From positions 1-6,077 of the forward strand of contig JAGUUJ010000089.1 of assembly GCA_020063525.1 (NCBI GenBank): a stretch of 6,077 nt of DNA. The letters run 5' to 3'. The notes beneath the pieces are model-generated. The model was not told where the DNA came from. It worked only from the letters and a program-made list of their open reading frames with translations, and made no database searches. Positions 1 through 4,552 of this stretch are shown in pieces. This DNA comes from Candidatus Omnitrophota bacterium. Lineage in GTDB: Bacteria; Omnitrophota; Gorgyraeia; Gygaellales; Profunditerraquicolaceae. The translations under genes were made by a program, and so were the position numbers. Every line of letters starts with the position of its first letter. The stretch's first letter is position 1.

Positions 1-22
1 AAAATTTTTTCGGCTTTTTTAT

Positions 23-65
23 GGGGCGGGCGTGCCCCCACCCACGCCCGCCCCCAGCAGTTTTT
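23..65 (+). terminator. GC-rich hairpin, possible rho-independent terminator of an upstream gene
   Basis: A perfect 12-bp inverted repeat (GGGGCGGGCGTG at 23-34 with CACGCCCGCCCC at 43-54, 8-base loop) is followed six bases later by five T and then GGTTTT. The stem is strong enough for termination, but the T tract is displaced and interrupted, so this could equally be a repeat. A further T-rich stretch (5-20) precedes it and may be the tail of another terminator cut by the window edge. Confidence 0.35.
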
Positions 66-86
66 GGTTTTGAAGCACTGCGCGTG

Positions 87-169
87 AGAGGCTTGGTATC
101 CTTGACGCAAAAAAATTTAGGTTTCCTTATCACAATACTTTTTGTGTCAAGGATAGCGGACGAGCCTCT
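87..169. repeat. Long imperfect inverted repeat
   Basis: The left arm 87-113 pairs with 139-169 in two blocks. AGAGGCT (87-93) pairs with AGCCTCT (163-169). TATCCTTGAC plus CAAAAA (97-113) pairs with TTTTTG plus GTCAAGGATA (139-155), with one G-T wobble between them. The arms are separated by an AT-rich loop of about 25 bases. Such a structure resembles a small palindromic element or RNA hairpin. I do not see flanking target-site duplications. Confidence 0.7.
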
Positions 170-221
170 TGTTAAAAACTTTTGTTCTTTTATTTATAAA
201 TACTTTCTGAGGCGAGGACGC

Positions 222-251
222 TTGCCCCGCCAAAGTTTTGTGGCGGGGCAA
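222..251. repeat. Inverted repeat TTGCCCCGCCA / TGGCGGGGCAA
   Basis: Perfect 11-bp stem (222-232 with 241-251) and 8-base loop. Its right arm continues as GGGGCAAAGCCA (245-256), which is exactly complementary to TGGCTTTGCCCC at 315-326 in the next hairpin, so a longer-range alternative pairing is possible. No T tract follows, which argues against a simple terminator. Confidence 0.7.
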
Positions 252-310
252 AGCCAAGCCGAACACGCAATAAAATTAGCTGGAAGTGAGCGACTAAAGC
301 AGAACGCCCA

Positions 311-340
311 GTTTTGGCTTTGCCCCAGCAAAGCCAAAAC
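311..340. repeat. Inverted repeat GTTTTGGCTTTGC / GCAAAGCCAAAAC
   Basis: Perfect 13-bp stem (311-323 with 328-340) and a 4-base CCCA loop. This is one of the most stable-looking hairpins in the region. It shares the GGGGCAAAGCC word, in inverse orientation, with the hairpin at 222-251. No T tract follows on either strand. Confidence 0.75.
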
Positions 341-360
341 GGAGCTCGGGAGATGTGGGA

Positions 361-387
361 GCCCTTGACATCATAGATGTCAAGGGC
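361..387. repeat. Inverted repeat GCCCTTGACATC / GATGTCAAGGGC
   Basis: Perfect 12-bp stem (361-372 with 376-387) around a 3-base ATA loop. The CCTTGAC / GTCAAGG core is the same as in the arms of the inverted repeat at 87-169. It could be an operator-like dyad or an RNA hairpin. No adjacent promoter is convincing: TTGACA inside the arm is 23 bases from the nearest TATA-like hexamer. Confidence 0.7.
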
Positions 388-434
388 GGTGCCTATAGAG
401 ATTAAGTTTGAGTTACCAAAGTTTCAAAATAGGT

Positions 435-458
435 TCGCACTGTGTTTAATAAGTGCGA
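435..458. repeat. Short inverted repeat TCGCACT / AGTGCGA
   Basis: Perfect 7-bp stem (435-441 with 452-458) with a 10-base loop. On its own it could be chance; it is listed because it is one member of a continuous hairpin series and could be one arm of a multi-branched RNA closed by 393-399 and 543-549. Confidence 0.45.
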
Positions 459-471
459 TTTAAATGAAGCC

Positions 472-504
472 CAAACTTATGGAGCGATAGCGAAGATAAG
501 TTTG
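472..504. repeat. Inverted repeat CAAACTTAT / ATAAGTTTG
   Basis: Perfect 9-bp stem (472-480 with 496-504) with a 15-base loop. The left arm could also pair with TAAGTTTG at 403-410, giving an alternative fold. Confidence 0.6.
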
Positions 505-516
505 TGGCCGAATTTA

Positions 517-543
517 ATCCTTGCGAATAGAATGAGCAAGGAT
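517..543. repeat. Inverted repeat ATCCTTGC / GCAAGGAT near the PilZ promoter
   Basis: Perfect 8-bp stem (517-524 with 536-543) and an 11-base loop. It overlaps the candidate -35 hexamer at 521-526 and ends two bases before the candidate -10, so it could be a regulator binding site. This is position only; no known operator is recognised. Confidence 0.5.
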
Positions 544-550
544 CTATAGT
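521..550 (+). promoter_or_regulatory. Candidate sigma70-like promoter for the PilZ pair
   Basis: TTGCGA (521-526) and TATAGT (545-550) are separated by 18 bases and would start transcription near 557, about 20 bases before the first PilZ start codon. Both hexamers are partial matches to TTGACA and TATAAT. The position is right but the match is only moderate, and it overlaps a palindrome. Confidence 0.3.
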
Positions 551-575
551 TTGAACCAGGAAAGATCGTTAAGCT

Positions 576-962
576 ATGGGAGAAGAGAGAAGGAAATCAG
601 TTCGTATAAAAAAGTTACTTACTGTTCGATATAGCTATAGTCTTGATAAGGATGAAAAGAAGTGGGACATGACCGTAATAAAGGATATTAGCGAAACGGG
701 AATGAGCGTTACTACCCATCGGCCGTTTTCACCTAATGAAATTATGACGTTTCTCATCAAAATTCCTACCAGACCATTAGAGTGGATAGAATTTACCGGA
801 AGGGTTGTGGGGTCTGAAGAATTGAAGGCTATTTCTGGGGAATCTGTAAGAGGAGCACATATAACGAGGATAGAATTTATAAATTTAAAAGAAGATCAGG
901 AAGAATTAATTCGAGAATATATAACATGGTTTTTGTCCAAAGAAGGAGGAAAACAAAAATGA
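576..962 (+). CDS. PilZ-domain protein, predicted cyclic-di-GMP binding (first of a pair)
   Basis: A 128-residue soluble protein consisting of little more than one PilZ domain. The two hallmarks of c-di-GMP binding are visible: an RxxxR motif at residues 6-10 (RRKSVR) close to the N terminus, and DxSxxG at residues 37-42 (DISETG). A beta-rich middle follows, then a charged C-terminal helix (about 104-120). There is no signal peptide, membrane segment or output domain, so it would act through a protein partner. The ATG at 576 puts the RxxxR motif at the usual place; a weak AGGAAAG lies 11 bases upstream. Its stop overlaps the start of the second PilZ gene (ATGA), implying translational coupling. 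Family assignment is from motifs; the process it controls cannot be told. Confidence 0.87.
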   Translation: MGEERRKSVRIKKLLTVRYSYSLDKDEKKWDMTVIKDISETGMSVTTHRPFSPNEIMTFLIKIPTRPLEWIEFTGRVVGSEELKAISGESVRGAHITRIEFINLKEDQEELIREYITWFLSKEGGKQK

Positions 963-1312
963 ACTATACAGGACCAGAGAAAAGAAGGCATCCTCGCGTA
1001 AAAGCTCGTTTTATTGTCTCCTACCGTATTCTCGACGAAGTCGATAACGTAGATATATCTCAAACAAAGAACTTAAGCTTAGGGGGAATGTTATTGACTA
1101 CAAACAAGCAATTTAGCATTGACACAAACCTTGCATTGGAGATAAGATTGCCTTTTGACCCCAATCCGATTATGATTATCGCTAAGGTCTTAGATTCACG
1201 TGAAATTAGCAAAGATTTAATTTATGATACGAGGCTTATATTTTTGGCCGTAGATGAAAGACACAGAAAAGTAATCGAGGAGACCGTAGATTATTATATT
1301 AAGAAAGGATAA
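959..1312 (+). CDS. PilZ-domain protein, predicted cyclic-di-GMP binding (second of a pair)
   Basis: A 117-residue single-domain PilZ protein. RxxxR is at residues 9-13 (RRHPR) and NxSxxG at 38-43 (NLSLGG), both consistent with c-di-GMP binding. A final helix ends in DYYIKKG. The ATG at 959 is chosen over an in-frame ATG at 926. It has a textbook AGGAGG at 944-949 with nine bases of spacing, overlaps the preceding stop in an ATGA, and gives the usual short lead-in before RxxxR. It is similar in layout to the upstream gene but not a close copy, so the pair probably arose by an old duplication and may work as two receptors or a heteromeric unit. No terminator follows, so read-through into the threonine genes is possible. 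Confidence 0.92.
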   Translation: MNYTGPEKRRHPRVKARFIVSYRILDEVDNVDISQTKNLSLGGMLLTTNKQFSIDTNLALEIRLPFDPNPIMIIAKVLDSREISKDLIYDTRLIFLAVDERHRKVIEETVDYYIKKG

Positions 1313-1315
1313 CGC

Positions 1316-1390
1316 ATGAACCCCGCACCTTCTAAAAATTCAGTGTCACATAAAGAGGTGTGGGGTGAACAGAAAGAAGGTGCGGGGTGA
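1316..1390 (+). CDS. Candidate 24-residue leader peptide ORF upstream of hom
   Basis: An ATG six bases after an AAAGGA (1304-1309) at the end of the second PilZ gene opens a 24-codon frame. It ends in TGA at 1388-1390, overlapping the GTG start of hom (GTGA). Its codons 2-6 form the left arm and its last codons the right arm of a 14-bp inverted repeat that covers the hom ribosome binding site. Ribosomes translating it would open that hairpin and could re-initiate at hom. The peptide starts MNPAPSKNSV and has no threonine, isoleucine or methionine run, so it is not a classical amino-acid attenuator. The frame could also be a by-product of the repeat. Confidence 0.35.
   Translation: MNPAPSKNSVSHKEVWGEQKEGAG
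1320..1388 (+). promoter_or_regulatory. Inverted repeat sequestering the hom ribosome binding site and start
   Basis: A perfect 14-bp inverted repeat pairs 1320-1333 (ACCCCGCACCTTCT) with 1375-1388 (AGAAGGTGCGGGGT). The right arm contains nearly all of the AAGAAGG ribosome binding site (1374-1380) and the first two bases of the GTG start (1387-1389). The left arm can alternatively pair with GGTGTGGGG at 1357-1365 (extending to about 11 pairs with two G-U), leaving the ribosome binding site free. The two folds are mutually exclusive, as in translational switches. There is no T tract, so it is not a terminator. A role in control is inferred; a repeat-derived palindrome without function is the alternative. 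Confidence 0.5.
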
Positions 1391-2682
1391 AGAAGATAAA
1401 TGTGGGCTTGATTGGTTTCGGCAATGTCGGCTCAGGCGTGGTAAGGATTCTATCCGATAGAAAGAATTTCTTAAGCAATAAGATAGGCTTGGATATAAAT
1501 ATTAAGAAAATTTGCGATAAGGACCTCAGTTCCAGGCGGGATGTCACGGTGGATAAGAGCCTTTTTACTAAAGACGCAAAAGAAATTATCAATGATCCTC
1601 AGATAGATATTATAGTGGAGTTAATAGGAGGCATACATCCGGCAAAGGAATATATAGTTGAAGCTTTAAAAAAAGGAAAAAGCGTTGTCACTGCCAATAA
1701 AGCACTTCTGGCACAGGAAGGCCGTGAGTTGTTTGCTTTGGCACAGGACCGCGGCAAAAGTATTTATTTTGAGGCCTCAGTTGGTGGGGGCATCCCGATT
1801 ATAAAATCCTTGCGCGAGGGATTAGTAGCTAATAAGTTTTCAAGTATCTTTGGCATTGTAAACGGGACTTCCAATTTTATATTATCCCGGATGTCTAATA
1901 ATAATTTGACCTTTGGTGATGCTCTGAGCGAAGCAAAGGCAAAGGGGTTTGCAGAAAAAGACCCTACCTTAGACATTGAAGGTATAGATTCCGCACATAA
2001 ATTAATATTGCTTACTTATCTTTGCTTTGGAAGATTTGTGAGCTTAGAGGATATATTTATCGAAGGGATTTCTCAAATATCTTTAGCAGATATTAATTAT
2101 GCTAAGGAACTGGGATTTGAAATAAAACTATTGGCTATTGCCAAAAAAGAATCCGATGAATTGGAAGTGAGGGTGCATCCCACCCTTATACCAAAAATGC
2201 ATTTGCTATCTTCGGTGACAGGCATATTTAATGCGGTATATGTATCCAGCGATTTAGCAGGCAACCTTCTGTTTTACGGCCCGGGTGCAGGACAGTTATC
2301 CGCTGCCTCTGCAGTAGTATCTGACTTAGTAGATTTAACTCAAGGGTTAAAGGCAGGGATGTTCAGGCCAACATTAAATATAGTGTTGGATAAATCTATA
2401 AATAAATTACGCCGGATAAACGAAATAGAAAGCCGATATTACATTCGCTTTATGACCGTAGATAAACCCGGCGTATTGGCCAAGATTGCCGGGGTTTTGG
2501 CTAAATTCGGGATTAGCATAGCCTCAGTTACTCAGAAAGAAAGAAGGAAGGCACAAGTCGTGCCTATTGTGATGATAATCCACGAAGCAAAGGAAAAGGA
2601 TTTACGCTCGGCCTTAGATATTATAGGCCGTTTGAATATTATAAAACAAAAGTCAGTAGCGATAAGAATAGAAGAGGTTTAA
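1387..2682 (+). CDS. hom: Homoserine dehydrogenase with C-terminal ACT domain
   Basis: Catalyses NAD(P)H-dependent reduction of aspartate semialdehyde to homoserine, in the cytoplasm, on the way to threonine and methionine. At 431 residues it is the normal length for the ACT-containing form. The nucleotide-binding GFGNVG is at 10-15, the ANKALL lysine at 105, GGGIP at 133-137 and NGTSNFIL at 159-166. The catalytic segment DPTLDIEGIDSAHK at 192-205 holds the expected acid and lysine (D201, K205). An ACT domain from about 350 (RFMTVDKPGVLAKIAGVLAKFG) suggests feedback inhibition by threonine. The GTG at 1387 is used because it gives MKKINVGLIGFG directly and has AAGAAGG six bases upstream; that site lies in a hairpin. 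thrC follows after 18 bases. Confidence 0.97.
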   Translation: MKKINVGLIGFGNVGSGVVRILSDRKNFLSNKIGLDINIKKICDKDLSSRRDVTVDKSLFTKDAKEIINDPQIDIIVELIGGIHPAKEYIVEALKKGKSVVTANKALLAQEGRELFALAQDRGKSIYFEASVGGGIPIIKSLREGLVANKFSSIFGIVNGTSNFILSRMSNNNLTFGDALSEAKAKGFAEKDPTLDIEGIDSAHKLILLTYLCFGRFVSLEDIFIEGISQISLADINYAKELGFEIKLLAIAKKESDELEVRVHPTLIPKMHLLSSVTGIFNAVYVSSDLAGNLLFYGPGAGQLSAASAVVSDLVDLTQGLKAGMFRPTLNIVLDKSINKLRRINEIESRYYIRFMTVDKPGVLAKIAGVLAKFGISIASVTQKERRKAQVVPIVMIIHEAKEKDLRSALDIIGRLNIIKQKSVAIRIEEV

Positions 2683-2700
2683 AGTTAAAGAGGCCAAGCC

Positions 2701-3816
2701 ATGCAATATAACGGCGTGATTGAAAGATACAAAAAATATTTACCAGTAACACAGAGAACTCCCATAATTACTCTGAAAGAAGGAAATACGCCTCTGATAT
2801 ACGCAAATTACTTAAGTAAATTAATTGGTAAAAATTTTGAAATTTATCTAAAATATGAAGGCCTTAATCCGACAGGTTCTTTTAAAGACCGGGGTATGAC
2901 TGTGGCTATTTCTAAGGCTTGCGAGGAAGGTTCAAAGGCGGTTATGTGCGCTTCCACAGGTAACACTTCTGCGTCAGCAGCAGCCTATGCAGCTCGCGCG
3001 GCCTTAAAATGTATAGTGCTTATTCCCCGTGGCGCAATTGCATTAGGGAAACTTAGCCAGGCACTCATTCATGGTGCGGTGGTTTTAGCAATAGACGGCA
3101 ATTTTGACGATGCTTTAAATTTAGTAAGAGAGATTACCGTAAATTATCCCATAACTTTAGTTAATTCTTTAAATCCTTATCGCATTGAAGGACAGAAGAC
3201 AGCGAGTTTTGAAATCTGTGATTCTTTAAATGATGCCCCGGATTTTCAGGTTATGCCCGTTGGTAATGCGGGCAATATCACTGCCTATTGGAAGGGATAC
3301 AAAGAATATAAAAAATTAGGTAAGATTAAAATATTGCCTAAGATGTTAGGTTTTCAGGCGCAGGGTGCGGCGCCTATAGTCAGAGGGCATCCGATAAAAC
3401 ACCCAAATACTATTGCTACCGCTATCCGTATCGGTAATCCCGCAAGCTGGAAGCTGGCAGAACAAGCCCGCGATGAATCCGGCGGGCTTATTGATATGGT
3501 TTCAGACAGGGAAATCGTCTCCGCCTATAAATTATTAGCAGCAAAAGAAGGGGTATTCGTGGAGCCTGCTTCCGCTGCTTCAGTGGCAGGTTTGTTGAAA
3601 TTAGTAAAGAGGGGTTATTTTAATCGGTTCTCGGTTATCGGTTCTCGGTTATCGGCCGAACACCGAACACCGAACACCAAACACCAAAAAATTCGTATTG
3701 TCTGTATTTTGACCGGACACGGGTTAAAAGATCCGGACAGGGCTATAAAGAGCGTCAAAGAGCCGAAAGTAGTAAAAGCTAATTTAAAAGCAGTATTAAG
3801 AGAGATAGGTTATTAG
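2701..3816 (+). CDS. thrC: Threonine synthase with a repeat-derived 21-residue insert
   Basis: PLP enzyme converting O-phosphohomoserine to threonine and phosphate. The PLP lysine is K62 in GSFKDRG. STGNTSAS is at 85-92, the cofactor-phosphate loop PVGNAGN at 186-192, EPASAAS at 288-294, and the C-terminal LTGHGLKDPD at 337-346. The protein is 371 residues against about 350 for this short class. The excess is accounted for by residues 309-329, encoded by a perfect nine-unit 7-bp repeat array (3625-3687) between the helix ending KRGYFN and the strand KIRIVCILTG. The frame is kept and every catalytic motif is present, so the enzyme is probably active with a surface loop. ATG at 2701 has AAAGAGG seven bases upstream; the gene is probably co-transcribed with hom. 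Confidence 0.97.
   Translation: MQYNGVIERYKKYLPVTQRTPIITLKEGNTPLIYANYLSKLIGKNFEIYLKYEGLNPTGSFKDRGMTVAISKACEEGSKAVMCASTGNTSASAAAYAARAALKCIVLIPRGAIALGKLSQALIHGAVVLAIDGNFDDALNLVREITVNYPITLVNSLNPYRIEGQKTASFEICDSLNDAPDFQVMPVGNAGNITAYWKGYKEYKKLGKIKILPKMLGFQAQGAAPIVRGHPIKHPNTIATAIRIGNPASWKLAEQARDESGGLIDMVSDREIVSAYKLLAAKEGVFVEPASAASVAGLLKLVKRGYFNRFSVIGSRLSAEHRTPNTKHQKIRIVCILTGHGLKDPDRAIKSVKEPKVVKANLKAVLREIGY
3625..3687. repeat. Nine-unit heptanucleotide array inside thrC
   Basis: Nine consecutive 7-bp units. CGGTTCT and CGGTTAT alternate twice (3625-3652), CGGCCGA is the centre (3653-3659), and two ACACCGA and two ACACCAA follow (3660-3687). The second half is the reverse-complement type of the first, so the array is also an imperfect palindrome centred on CGGCCG. 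Its 63 bp begin and end exactly on codon boundaries (codons 309-329). The GC and dinucleotide pattern differ sharply from the flanking coding sequence. Confidence 0.92.
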
Positions 3817-3820
3817 ATTT

Positions 3821-3878
3821 GGTTACGTAGTTCGGTTAGGGTAACGATACGGGCTTCGTAACCGTAACCTTAACCGAA
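3821..3878. repeat. Palindromic GGTTA-core repeat between thrC and coaB-like gene
   Basis: TTCGGTTAGGGTAACG (3831-3846) pairs with CGTAACCTTAACCGAA (3863-3878), 14 of 16 positions Watson-Crick. An inner TACG (3848-3851) and CGTA (3857-3860) extends the stem. The right half is a 6-bp tandem: GTAACC twice, then TTAACC (3858-3875). The GGTTAC core resembles the CGGTTAT unit in thrC. It fills most of the 71-base gap and could form an RNA hairpin between the two genes. There is no T tract. Confidence 0.75.
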
Positions 3879-3887
3879 TACATATTA

Positions 3888-4511
3888 ATGAATTTAAAAA
3901 ACAAAAAGATTTTAATAACTGCAGGGCCAACATGGGTTCCTATTGATAAAGTAAGAGTAATCAGCAATATCGCAACAGGTGAAACCGGAGTACTGTTAGC
4001 AAAGAAACTTCAGGAGCTGGGGGCAAAGGTCACTTTATTGCTTGGGCCGGTAAGTTTAACTCCTTTAAATAAAAAGATCAGGCTCATCAATTTTAAGTTC
4101 TTTGACGAATTAAGATGGATACTGAAGAAAGAACTGACCCTGAAAAAATATGATTTTATAATACACTCGGCAGCAGTTTCGGATTTTAAGCCAACCCGTA
4201 TTTTTAAAGGGAAATTTGATTCGCGAAAGCCCATAAATTTAAAACTAAAGCTTTTACCTAAGCTTATTGCCGATATGCGCCGCCTTTCGCCCAACGCAGG
4301 GCTTGTGATGTTTAAGTTAGGTGCCGCGATTAGGGATAGTGTTTTAATTGAAAAGGCAAAGGCAGCACGGCAAAAGGCAGGCGCCGAAATTGTAGTGGCG
4401 AACCGCCTTAACCCTTACCAGGCGTTTATTATTGACGGAAAAGGCGGTATAGTCTGCGTAAATAACAAGCGCGAATTAGTAAGCAAATTAGTTAAAAAAA
4501 TAGGATTTTAG
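3888..4511 (+). CDS. coaB: Stand-alone CoaB-type (phosphopantothenate-cysteine ligase) domain protein, divergent
   Basis: A 207-residue protein matching the DNA/pantothenate metabolism flavoprotein C-terminal (CoaB) fold. It begins KILITAGPTWVPIDKVRVISN, the usual nucleotide-binding opening, with the conserved ISN asparagine at 27. HSAAVSDFKP (93-102) matches the family's AAAVADYRP, and GAEIVVAN (165-172) matches its late Asn motif. CoaB joins 4'-phosphopantothenate to cysteine, in bacteria usually with CTP. It is normally fused after CoaC (decarboxylase), absent here. Key motifs are degraded: SSGKMG is ATGETG (30-34) and KIKK is KFDSRK (109-114), keeping only the first lysine. It may be the ligase working with a separate CoaC, or a paralog with another substrate. 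No Shine-Dalgarno is visible before ATG 3888; a palindrome lies upstream. Confidence 0.8.
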   Translation: MNLKNKKILITAGPTWVPIDKVRVISNIATGETGVLLAKKLQELGAKVTLLLGPVSLTPLNKKIRLINFKFFDELRWILKKELTLKKYDFIIHSAAVSDFKPTRIFKGKFDSRKPINLKLKLLPKLIADMRRLSPNAGLVMFKLGAAIRDSVLIEKAKAARQKAGAEIVVANRLNPYQAFIIDGKGGIVCVNNKRELVSKLVKKIGF

Positions 4512-4552
4512 CTTTAAGCTTACAGCTTATAGCTTATAACTTATAGCTGAAC
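4511..4552. repeat. Six-unit heptanucleotide array between coaB-like and apgM-like genes
   Basis: Six consecutive 7-bp units: GCTTTAA, GCTTACA, GCTTATA twice, ACTTATA and GCTGAAC. They start on the last base of the upstream stop codon and end directly before the ATG at 4553, so the array is the whole intergenic gap. All units are in one orientation and their variation is greatest at the ends. It supplies no purine-rich ribosome binding site. Confidence 0.88.

Larger units (their letters stand above)
1..575. other. Non-coding, hairpin-rich region upstream of the PilZ genes
   Basis: No protein with a recognisable family, good ribosome binding site or normal composition is seen here on either strand. 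An open frame at 21-368 simply reads through several palindromes and has an unnatural composition. Instead the stretch holds eight successive inverted repeats, listed separately, covering 23-54, 87-169, 222-251, 311-340, 361-387, 435-458, 472-504 and 517-543. The first half has GC-rich stems embedded in AT-rich DNA; the second half is AT-richer and ends in a possible promoter. It may be a cluster of palindromic intergenic repeats or part of a structured RNA; the sequence alone does not decide. Confidence 0.75.

Noticed and set aside
21..368. A 115-codon open frame in the 5' region
   Set aside because: It runs through four strong palindromes, has no ribosome binding site, an unnatural Pro/Arg/Cys-rich composition and no recognisable family; it looks like an accidental frame over repeats.
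365..399. TTGACA and TATAGA as a promoter
   Set aside because: The spacing is 23 bases and the TTGACA is part of a hairpin arm; too far for a normal sigma70 promoter.
390..560. Known c-di-GMP riboswitch before the PilZ genes
   Set aside because: The conserved GEMM sequence blocks and tetraloop/receptor context are not present.
1..575. Retron, group II intron or other reverse-transcriptase-linked RNA
   Set aside because: Hairpins alone are present; no reverse transcriptase, intron domain V or effector gene is in the window.
926..958. Upstream in-frame ATG for the second PilZ gene
   Set aside because: It lies inside the first PilZ gene with no ribosome binding site, while ATG 959 has AGGAGG at ideal spacing and an ATGA overlap.
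1119..1146. TTGACA with GATAAG 16 bases on, inside the second PilZ gene
   Set aside because: The -35 is perfect but the -10 matches only four of six and it sits in coding sequence; an internal promoter for hom is possible but not distinguishable from chance.
3600..3700. Frameshift or sequencing error in thrC
   Set aside because: The odd stretch is an exact multiple of three, the frame is the same on both sides and the conserved C-terminal motifs follow directly.
3625..4552. CRISPR array
   Set aside because: The units are 7 bp, contiguous and without spacers, and no cas gene is nearby.
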